DNA from: Candidatus Electryonea clarkiae
GTDB taxonomy: Bacteria; Electryoneota; Electryoneia; Electryoneales; Electryoneaceae
Length of the DNA: 64,000 nt
Assembly (NCBI GenBank): GCA_030765455.1
Contig: JAVCCM010000041.1
Location: 62,001-126,000, forward strand
Direction: 5' to 3'
Below are positions 55,070 to 62,131 of the stretch, piece after piece (within the stretch, counting starts at the first letter, position 1; every line of letters begins with the position of its first letter). Below the pieces are notes generated by a model. It saw only the letters and a list, made by a program, of their open reading frames with translations, was not told the DNA's origin and did no database searches. A program made the position numbers and the translations under genes.

Positions 55070-55110
55070 CCGGTTTGATCGGGTTTGAACCTGATCAAAC
55101 CGGTTTATTT
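55070..55110 (+). terminator. Rho-independent terminator
   Basis: CCGGTTTGATC (55070-55080) pairs with GATCAAACCGG (55093-55103) and is followed by TTTATTTT. It ends the aminotransferase transcript. Confidence 0.88.
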
Positions 55111-55225
55111 TGCATGATCTTTAAGTAATAGCAGAAAACATCCCGAATAACCTATCCCGGCAAATGATGTTGTGTTATTGAACCTACTGAATATGTTATA
55201 TTGTTATTGGAATTGAACGATAGAA

Positions 55226-55723
55226 TTGAATGGATCAAAAAAAAGCTTAAAGATAAAAAATAGGTTTGTTGAGGAAATGAGTTTATTCTGGGAAGATCTT
55301 GGTCTGCCCAGGATTGCAGGGAGGATATTCGGTTGGTTGCTCGTATGTAATCCGTCTCATTTGTCAGCTTCTGAATTGGCGGAATTGACAGGCGCAAGCA
55401 AGGGAAGTATCAGTTCAATGACCCGGTTGTTATCCCAGGCAAGACTGATTGAGAGGGCTGTAATTCCCGGGGAACGCAGGGTTTATTGGCAGATGCGAGA
55501 TGGTGGGATGTCTGAGATTGTACAGCAAAGAATGTTGGTTATTAATAATTTTATCGAGATTGCAAATGAGGGTTTGTATATCTTTAGAGATGAACCGGAA
55601 TAGCATCTTGAAAGGTTACGTGAAATGAGAGATTTCTATGCATTCCTGTCCATCGAGTTTCCTGCTGTAATAGAGAAGTGGGAACAACGGAAGTCAGGGA
55701 GAGAGGTTATGAATGGAGAATAA
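55226..55723 (+). pseudogene. GbsR-type MarR-like regulator interrupted by TAG
   Basis: The frame encodes a winged-helix regulator: FVEEMSLFWEDLGLPRIAGRIFGWLLVC, ASELAELTGASKGSISSMTRLL and the ERAVIPGERRVYWQM wing. A TAG at 55601-55603 ends it at 125 residues (DEPE), but the frame runs on for 39 codons (HLERLREMRDFYAFLSIEFPAVIEKWEQRKSG) to TAA at 55721-55723. That matches the usual GbsR C-terminal helix, so CAG to TAG is likely. The full frame overlaps the ABC gene start by 11 bp, as if coupled. The start is TTG at 55226 or an internal ATG at 55277. The truncated form would lack the dimerising helix. Confidence 0.82.
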
Positions 55724-56390
55724 CTTGGTAGTTCAGGCAAAGGACGTCGTCAAAACCTATGATGAAGGCAGGGTGCAGGCGTTAAACGGTGTGAATCTGG
55801 ATGTTGTGTCTGCTTCTTTTATTGCCTTAGCCGGTCCCTCAGGTTCTGGCAAAACCACACTTCTCAACATTATCGGTGCTCTCGATATCCCTGACAGCGG
55901 AAGTGTGGGGATTGAAGGCAGGAATCTCGAATCAATGAAAGAAAAAGAACGGACTACCCTGAGACGTGAACGAATAGGCTTTATATTTCAGCAATTTAAC
56001 CTGGTGCCGGTTCTAACTGCCAGGGAAAATGTTGAACTCCCGCTTGAGATTCTTCCAGGATTCGATAGAGCCGCCCGGAAAAAAACTGCTCTGGAGATGC
56101 TCAGTCTCGTTGGACTTGAGGGATTAGAAAACCGCTTTCCGAACAAGCTATCCGGTGGACAGCAGCAAAGGGTGGCTGTTGCGCGTGCGTTGGTAAAGAG
56201 TCCGGCAATCATTCTCGCTGATGAACCTACAGCAAATCTCGACAGTGAGAACGGGATGGCTATTGTGGATTTGATGAAAAAGATGCGTGATGAACTTGGT
56301 TCGGCTTTTATCCTGTCTTCTCATGATCCGCGAGTACTAGAGCGAGTCGAAAGAGTAGTGCAATTGGTTGACGGGAGGATAGACCAATGA
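55713..56390 (+). CDS. ABC transporter ATP-binding protein (LolD/MacB type)
   Basis: A 225-residue ATPase of the MacB/LolD class. Walker A is GPSGSGKTTLLNI (near residue 39), the Q-loop FIFQQFNLVP, the signature LSGGQQQRVAVARAL, and Walker B AIILADEPTANLD. It starts within the 3' end of the regulator gene, with AGAGG six bases upstream, and overlaps the first permease by 4 bp. Together the set suggests an exporter acting on the outer envelope. Confidence 0.95.
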   Translation: MENNLVVQAKDVVKTYDEGRVQALNGVNLDVVSASFIALAGPSGSGKTTLLNIIGALDIPDSGSVGIEGRNLESMKEKERTTLRRERIGFIFQQFNLVPVLTARENVELPLEILPGFDRAARKKTALEMLSLVGLEGLENRFPNKLSGGQQQRVAVARALVKSPAIILADEPTANLDSENGMAIVDLMKKMRDELGSAFILSSHDPRVLERVERVVQLVDGRIDQ

Positions 56391-57613
56391 CAGCGATCAG
56401 GTTAGCATATAGAAACCTTCTCAGAAACAAACGAAGAAGTATCCTGACCTCTCTTGCGCTGGCAATCGCCATGATGATGATGGTATTTGCGTTCGGAATG
56501 TTGGATGGTATGGAAGAGCAGTCTATCAGGAATTTTATCTCCTATGATTATGCCCACATGAAAGCTTACCTGCCCGGATATTTAGAAGAAGATTTTCCCG
56601 GTCTTGATCATGCCTTCACAGTCCCGGAAAGCTTGTTGACGCTTATAGAGAAAGAAAGCAACGGCGCAACTGTCACAGCACGACTTGAAATGTCCGGGGT
56701 GGTAATTCATGGTAGCGAGGAGACCTTTGTCCGTGTTGTCGGAGTTGATCCGAAACGTGATAAGGAGGTTTTTGAGACCCTTGAAACTTTGTCCGGTGGA
56801 GTAACCCTTTCAGATGACAAAGAGGTTGCCCTGATAGGAGACCGCCTGGCGCGTGATCTAAAGATTGATATAGGGGAGATGGCAACCCTGATGGTTCGCA
56901 GCGCTCCCGGTGCGTTAAATCCAAGGATGCTGCCTATTGCAGGAATCCTTAGAACCGGACATCCAAAAGTTGACCAGTTCTCGGTATATGTACCTCTTTC
57001 ACTTGCGAGGGAGATGGCATTACTTCCGGATGGTGCAACGGAAATTGCGGTCTTGACAAAATCAAAAAGCACTTCTCCGGAAGTGACGGCATACCTTGCG
57101 AAAGTCCTTCCTGAGCTGGAGTGGCATACATGGGTCGCTCTCGCCAAGGATTTCTATTCTATGATTAGATTCAAGCGTTACGGACAAGCTGTAATGCTTG
57201 GAATCCTTGCACTGATGGCTGCTGTTGGTATCGCGAATACAATGGTTATGTCTGTCCATGAACGGACCCGGGAAATAGGAGCGTTACGAGCATTGGGATT
57301 CACCCCGCGGCTTATCAGCCGGATATTCATGTTAGAGGGAACAATGCTTGGTTTGGCGGCAGGGATAACCGGCGTAATCCTGGGGTGTATTCTCACCGCG
57401 TGGTCAGCGATAGATGGCTGGAGTATGGAACGTTACGGTGACATGGATATCGGTGTACCGATTCGTGATGCTATCTATCCGACAATACAGCCGGGCAGTA
57501 TTGCTTTCAGTCTCGTGATAGCTGTTTTACTGGCATTATTCGCAAGCTGGGGTTCAGCACGCATGGCTGGCAGGGGGCAGGTCGTCCGGGCATTGCGGGA
57601 GGGGAAACTATGA
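56387..57613 (+). CDS. FtsX/MacB-type ABC permease 1
   Basis: A 408-residue permease with one N-terminal membrane helix (SILTSLALAIAMMMMVFAFG), a large periplasmic domain (about 40-265) and three C-terminal helices. MSVHERTREIGALRALGFTPRLISRIFMLEG is the characteristic coupling segment. It overlaps both neighbours by 4 bp. MacB-like permeases use mechanotransmission to extrude a periplasmic substrate or to extract lipoproteins. Confidence 0.93.
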   Translation: MTAIRLAYRNLLRNKRRSILTSLALAIAMMMMVFAFGMLDGMEEQSIRNFISYDYAHMKAYLPGYLEEDFPGLDHAFTVPESLLTLIEKESNGATVTARLEMSGVVIHGSEETFVRVVGVDPKRDKEVFETLETLSGGVTLSDDKEVALIGDRLARDLKIDIGEMATLMVRSAPGALNPRMLPIAGILRTGHPKVDQFSVYVPLSLAREMALLPDGATEIAVLTKSKSTSPEVTAYLAKVLPELEWHTWVALAKDFYSMIRFKRYGQAVMLGILALMAAVGIANTMVMSVHERTREIGALRALGFTPRLISRIFMLEGTMLGLAAGITGVILGCILTAWSAIDGWSMERYGDMDIGVPIRDAIYPTIQPGSIAFSLVIAVLLALFASWGSARMAGRGQVVRALREGKL

Positions 57614-58845
57614 GCATCTTTCAACTTGCCCTGCGCAACACTCGCCGAGAAACCAAGCGTTCCATTTTAACAGGCATTGCAATCGGTCTCGGCGTTGCTA
57701 CGATCATTTTCACGGATGCGTATATCCGTGGGGCATTCGACAGTTTTCTTGAGAGCTTCATTCGTCTTGATGCCGGGCATGTCAAGATTATGCCCAAAAA
57801 TGCGGTGGAACGTACTAAACCTTTACCGCTTGACGAGGGTATTAAGAACTTGTCAGAAGTAATCAAGACTGTAGAAGCGATTCCCAGCGTTTTGCACATT
57901 GCACCTCGCTTGAGATTTGGAGTCCTGTTAGACAAACCGGGAGGAAGTATTCCCGCCCTTGGTATTGCCATGATGCCCTCAAGAGAGACAGAGTTCATGG
58001 ATCTCCAGGAATATATCATTGAGGGACAGTTGCCGTCTGATAACGAGAATAAATTGTTAATAGGAAAAAAGCTGGCAAAAGAACTTAACCTCAAAGTTGG
58101 TGATGAATTGTTCATGGTGGCAAAGGATGCCTATGGTGGTTTTGGCCCAGGGCTCTACACTGTTGCAGGTATAACCAGCACAGGAGTTCCGTCAATCGAC
58201 CGCAGGACTTTTTACCTGCCGCTTCCCGCCGCACAGGATCAACTGGCTATCGAAAACTCAGCGCTGGAAATCGTATGCAGGGTAGAAGGAAGTATGTACG
58301 CTTCGGAAGAGGTGGCTTTAATAATCCAAAGTAAATTGATTGAAGCGGGATACGACGATCTTGAGGCTGTTCCCTGGCAAAAACAGGGTATGATTTACAG
58401 CATGATTGAACCGGCACGATATGCGAACGGGATTATCATAATGTTATTAGCGGTTATTGCCATCTCTACAGTAATCAACACTGTACTGATGTCTGTCATG
58501 GAGCGAACTCGTGAGCTGGGAACAATGCGAGCATTAGGTTACGGGAGACGTCAAATCGTCTGGTTGATAATATCCGAATCCTTCGTTATCGGTATAATCA
58601 GCTCGATTTTTGGAATAATTCTCGGTATGGGTATGGCATTATGGATTCAGAGAGTCGGGATCGATTTTTCTGCCGCAATGGGGAGCATCGACATACCCAT
58701 GAAACCAATTATTTATCCGGAACCGAGAAATATTACTGCTCTCTGGGCGGCAGTTTATGGAGTGGTAATCTCCGCCCTGGCGGCTTGGTATCCGGCGAGA
58801 GTCGCAGTACGGATGCATCCCGCTGAAGCAATCAGAGCGGAATGA
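57610..58845 (+). CDS. FtsX/MacB-type ABC permease 2
   Basis: A 411-residue homologue of the preceding permease, with the same one-plus-three helix layout. The N-terminal segment reads RSILTGIAIGLGVATIIFTDAYIRG and the coupling segment MSVMERTRELGTMRALGYGRRQIVWLI. Two different permeases in one operon point to a heterodimer, as in LolCE. The start overlaps the preceding gene by 4 bp (ATGA). Confidence 0.93.
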   Translation: MSIFQLALRNTRRETKRSILTGIAIGLGVATIIFTDAYIRGAFDSFLESFIRLDAGHVKIMPKNAVERTKPLPLDEGIKNLSEVIKTVEAIPSVLHIAPRLRFGVLLDKPGGSIPALGIAMMPSRETEFMDLQEYIIEGQLPSDNENKLLIGKKLAKELNLKVGDELFMVAKDAYGGFGPGLYTVAGITSTGVPSIDRRTFYLPLPAAQDQLAIENSALEIVCRVEGSMYASEEVALIIQSKLIEAGYDDLEAVPWQKQGMIYSMIEPARYANGIIIMLLAVIAISTVINTVLMSVMERTRELGTMRALGYGRRQIVWLIISESFVIGIISSIFGIILGMGMALWIQRVGIDFSAAMGSIDIPMKPIIYPEPRNITALWAAVYGVVISALAAWYPARVAVRMHPAEAIRAE

Positions 58846-58877
58846 AAGCAATTAAGAATTATGAATTAATAATTATC

Positions 58878-58905
58878 TTAGCGACTTAGCGGCTTTGCGC
58901 GAAAC
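58878..58905. repeat. Dispersed CGCAAAG-type repeat (reverse orientation)
   Basis: TTAGCGACTTAGCGGCTTTG and GCGCGAAAC read in reverse as GCGCAAAG-containing sequence, related to 62067-62090. It lies between the second permease and the LolA-like gene. Confidence 0.65.
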
Positions 58906-58930
58906 GATTTTTTTTTTAGGTGAGATCGAG

Positions 58931-59674
58931 ATGAAAACGATATTAAAGAACACCATCATAGTAAGTTCAATATTATTAATATTTTTAGTAACAAATATTA
59001 ATGCTCAGACTGCTGAAGAGTGGATGGATCGAGTCGATAAGAATCTTGTTTATAAAACTGCTGAATCTGTAATGAAGATGACCATCCATCTTCCTAACGG
59101 AAAAGAACGTGTTTTTCGTATGTCAGGCAAAGTTCAGGGAGATGAGTATGCATTACTGGAGTTCCTCGAACCGAAGCGAGACAAGGGAACCCGCTATCTC
59201 AAACATGATGATAACCTGTGGATATATTTCCCCCGCGTGGACAGGACTATGCATATCCAGGGACACATGCTCCGTGAAAGCGTTCAGGGCGGTGACCTTT
59301 CATTCGAAGACATGACCGAAAGTTCAGCCTGGCAGGATAAATACACCGCTGAGATCAAGGAAGAGACTGACTCAACAGTAACTATTCGCATGGTAACAGA
59401 TGATATGACAGTTAGTTATCCATTTCGTGAAATCCTGATTGACCGTAGAACCTCGATTCCCTTAAAAATCATTAACAGCGGGGTAGGGGAGGTGTCGATC
59501 AAAGAGATTGTCACGGTAGAATCCAAACGTTTCGGAAAGCGGTATTATCCCACAGTAACAGACATACGCAGCCTACTAGTAGAAAACAAATGGACACGGT
59601 TTGAGGTAGAGGACATCAAATTTGGCATGAAGTTCCCAAGTGATATGTTCTCAAAAGAAATGTTAGAACGATAG
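58931..59674 (+). CDS. LolA-like outer-membrane lipoprotein-sorting protein
   Basis: A 247-residue periplasmic protein with signal peptide (NTIIVSSILLIFLVTNINA). It belongs to the LolA-like family typically annotated outer membrane lipoprotein-sorting protein (LolA_like): ESVMKMTIHLPNGKERVF, GTRYLKHDDNLWIYFPRVDRTMHIQGHMLRES and a C-terminal DIKFGMKFPSDMFS. The start is the ATG at 58931; an in-frame TTG at 58895 falls in the repeat. It follows the ABC genes by 85 bp, so the transporter may load it with a lipid or lipoprotein. Confidence 0.88.
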   Translation: MKTILKNTIIVSSILLIFLVTNINAQTAEEWMDRVDKNLVYKTAESVMKMTIHLPNGKERVFRMSGKVQGDEYALLEFLEPKRDKGTRYLKHDDNLWIYFPRVDRTMHIQGHMLRESVQGGDLSFEDMTESSAWQDKYTAEIKEETDSTVTIRMVTDDMTVSYPFREILIDRRTSIPLKIINSGVGEVSIKEIVTVESKRFGKRYYPTVTDIRSLLVENKWTRFEVEDIKFGMKFPSDMFSKEMLER

Positions 59675-59811
59675 GCTGACTCGAAGTAAGCAGATTCTCT
59701 AAGAGGGTAATATAAACATTTATATTATACTACATCCCACTTAGATATTATCAGAGAAATTCTTCTCTTCCATAGATATGACGTGATTTCGGAATAAATC
59801 TTTCGAGTGTG

Positions 59812-59841
59812 TTGACATAATTATGCCATACATGGTATATT
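59812..59841 (+). promoter_or_regulatory. Consensus promoter of the toxin-antitoxin operon
   Basis: TTGACA (59812-59817) and TATATT (59836-59841) are separated by 18 bases. The predicted start of transcription falls at about 59847-59848, on the ATG of the toxin gene, so the mRNA would be leaderless. Confidence 0.7.
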
Positions 59842-59846
59842 TCTAT

Positions 59847-60194
59847 ATGCCGCCAATTAAGATTTTATTTTATTTAGACAAGAAAACTGGACAATCGCCA
59901 GCACAATGCTGGTTAAATAATTTGGATGCTGATGCACGTGAAGCTGGCTTCGCGAGAATTCGACTACTGTCCGAATTTGGGCATGAATTGCGGCGTCCGC
60001 ATTGTGAAAATCTGGGTAAAGGAATCTACGAGCTGAGATGGAAAGTGAATCGTGTGAACTATCGCCTCTTATATTTCTTTAACGGTAAAGATGTTGTGAT
60101 ATTGTCACATGGTTTTACCAAACAACAATCGAAGGTCCCGGAAAAAGAGATTAAACTTGCAATCGCGAGAAAACGTGAATCTAGAGAGATGTAA
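59847..60194 (+). CDS. RelE/HigB-type toxin (phage Gp49-like)
   Basis: A 115-residue mRNA-interferase-like toxin of the HigB/Gp49-like RelE superfamily. PRPHCENLG-like RRPHCENLGKGIYELRWKVN and NYRLLYFFNGKDVVILSHGFTKQ are the conserved beta-strand core, and a terminal Lys/Arg-rich helix (KEIKLAIARKRESREM) follows. In-frame ATGs at 59823 and 59832 lie inside the promoter, so the ATG at 59847 is chosen. The antitoxin gene starts 4 bp after the stop. These pairs control growth or stabilise DNA regions. Confidence 0.9.
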   Translation: MPPIKILFYLDKKTGQSPAQCWLNNLDADAREAGFARIRLLSEFGHELRRPHCENLGKGIYELRWKVNRVNYRLLYFFNGKDVVILSHGFTKQQSKVPEKEIKLAIARKRESREM

Positions 60195-60197
60195 ATT

Positions 60198-60539
60198 ATG
60201 GAAAAACCAGAAACCATAAACGCTATTGAATGGATTGAAGAAGAAGAAAAGAGGGATCCGGATTTGACATCCAGGTTGGGTGAGCAACGTAAAAAACTAT
60301 ATCTCGGAATTCATATCCGCGATATGAGAGAAAAGGCAGGTTATACTCAAACAGAACTTGCCCGTCGAGCTTCCACATCTCAATCCATGATAGCACGTAT
60401 CGAAGCAGGAGAACAGGATAACCTGAAAATAAACACTCTTCTGAAGATAGCAATGGCGTTAGGAAAAGATCTTGATATAGGATTTAAAAGACTAAAACAA
60501 AAGGATGATCGTTTCCCTGTATATGGTACTGCCGGGTAA
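60198..60539 (+). CDS. XRE-family antitoxin (HigA type)
   Basis: A 113-residue DNA-binding antitoxin. The helix-turn-helix is at about 50-100: IRDMREKAGYTQTELARRASTSQSMIARIEAGEQ. The N-terminal part (EWIEEEEKRDPD) probably wraps the toxin. As in HigBA, the toxin gene comes first and this protein would repress the shared promoter. Confidence 0.92.
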   Translation: MEKPETINAIEWIEEEEKRDPDLTSRLGEQRKKLYLGIHIRDMREKAGYTQTELARRASTSQSMIARIEAGEQDNLKINTLLKIAMALGKDLDIGFKRLKQKDDRFPVYGTAG

Positions 60540-60665
60540 TATAAATCTTTTTCAGGACGACACAGCTTTCCAAAATCATAAATCGATATTCCCCCAATAC
60601 AATCTGATCTCTTGCCTGACTGTCTCGCTGGCTCTAAATTCAAAGTTTGTAAATGGAGTATGTAA

Positions 60666-62012
60666 ATGGGAATGATAAAACCTCGAAATTTCAAAGGCAC
60701 ACGCGATTTCAATCCTTCAGAGATGATTCAGAGGGAGTCGATGATCGAGAAGATGAAACGTGTGTTCAAATTATATGGATTCAGTCCACTCGAAACACCT
60801 GCCCTGGAAATGCTTGAAATTCTTTCAGGGAAATATGGTTACGAAGGGGACAGGCTGATTTATCGACTGGATTATAAAAATGAACGACCCAAAGATCGAG
60901 TTGCCTTGAGATATGACCTGACAGTACCACTGTCCCGATTTGTTGCAATGCATCCTGAATTGCCGATGCCCTTTAAGAGATATCAAATCCAACCTGTCTG
61001 GCGAGCAGACCGCCCACAGCCCCATCAAGGAAGATTCAGGGAATTCTATCAATGTGATGTAGATACTATCGGTGCGGAGGAAGGGATTGCTGACGCGGAA
61101 ATCATTGCTCTCACAGTACAGATGATGAGTGAATTGGGTTTTTCAGGAGGCGATAAACAGCCTGTCACCCTGATCAATCACAGGAAAATTCTGGAAGGAT
61201 TGTTGAAGCTAACCCATCTTCCAATAGATCAACTCCCTGATTTCTGCAGGATATTAGACAAACTTGATAAAATCGGATGGGAGGAAGTTCAGAACGAATT
61301 AATGGAGCTGGGTATCAATGCAGATGAATTGTCACGATTGAATGATATTTTTGAAATGAAGGGAACATCGGATAGTAGAATCGATGCGCTTAAACAACTT
61401 CTTCCGGATAATGATGTTCAGGATGGAATTAAAAGATTGAGCGAAATATTTGAACATTTTAAAAACCTCAATGTTGCTGAAGACAGTATCCGATTTGAAC
61501 CACGTCTCGCAAGGGGTCTTGATTATTATACTGGTGTGGTATTCGAAACTGTTCTTCCTGATCATCCGCATATCGGAAGCCTAACAGGCGGAGGTAGGTA
61601 TGACAAGCTCATCGGGCTTTACAGTGGACGTGATCTTCCGGCGACCGGCACAACAATAGGATTAGATCGCATATTCGCCGCTATGGAGCAATTGAATATG
61701 ATCGATACGGTAAAATCGACTGTTAGTGATGTACTAATTGCATCTTTCAGTAATGATGAGATGGCATCGTCACTGAAAGTATCCGAGGAATTCCGCAGGA
61801 ACGGGATAAATACCGAGCTTTTCCCCAACACCGGTAAACTCAAAAAGCCATTGAATTATGCCAACAAGAAGAAAATTCCATTTGTAGCGATTTTGGGACC
61901 GGATGAAATAGCCGACCCGGAAAATATCAAAGTTTCATTGAGGAATCTGAATACTTCTACCCAGGTGACCATCAGTATTGAGGATGCTATTCAGATAATG
62001 AAGAAATTGTGA
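60666..62012 (+). CDS. hisS: Histidyl-tRNA synthetase
   Basis: A 448-residue class II synthetase. KPRNFKGTRDFNPSEM opens the catalytic core, with RYQIQPVWRADRPQPHQGRFREFYQCDVD (motif 2), the histidine-binding LARGLDYYTGVVFE, and motif 3 in TGTTIGLDRIFAAM. The C-terminal anticodon-binding domain is about 350-448. GGAG lies about ten bases before the ATG at 60666. Confidence 0.97.
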   Translation: MGMIKPRNFKGTRDFNPSEMIQRESMIEKMKRVFKLYGFSPLETPALEMLEILSGKYGYEGDRLIYRLDYKNERPKDRVALRYDLTVPLSRFVAMHPELPMPFKRYQIQPVWRADRPQPHQGRFREFYQCDVDTIGAEEGIADAEIIALTVQMMSELGFSGGDKQPVTLINHRKILEGLLKLTHLPIDQLPDFCRILDKLDKIGWEEVQNELMELGINADELSRLNDIFEMKGTSDSRIDALKQLLPDNDVQDGIKRLSEIFEHFKNLNVAEDSIRFEPRLARGLDYYTGVVFETVLPDHPHIGSLTGGGRYDKLIGLYSGRDLPATGTTIGLDRIFAAMEQLNMIDTVKSTVSDVLIASFSNDEMASSLKVSEEFRRNGINTELFPNTGKLKKPLNYANKKKIPFVAILGPDEIADPENIKVSLRNLNTSTQVTISIEDAIQIMKKL

Positions 62013-62066
62013 TATATCTGTGGTTTTTACGTGATGAGTTTTAATTCTAATTGGTCATTATTTTTC

Positions 62067-62122
62067 ACGCAAAGGCGCAAAGGTGCAAAGAAAAGAAATC
62101 ATGTAAATCTTGTAAATCCTGT
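62067..62122. repeat. Dispersed CGCAAAG / TCCTGTA repeat
   Basis: Tandem CGCAAAGGCGCAAAGG and GTGCAAAG (62067-62090) precede ATGTAAATCTTGTAAATCCT. Related to 29871-29927 and 58878-58905. It fills the gap between convergent hisS and the sorted protein. Confidence 0.8.
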
Positions 62123-62131
62123 CAGTTGCTG

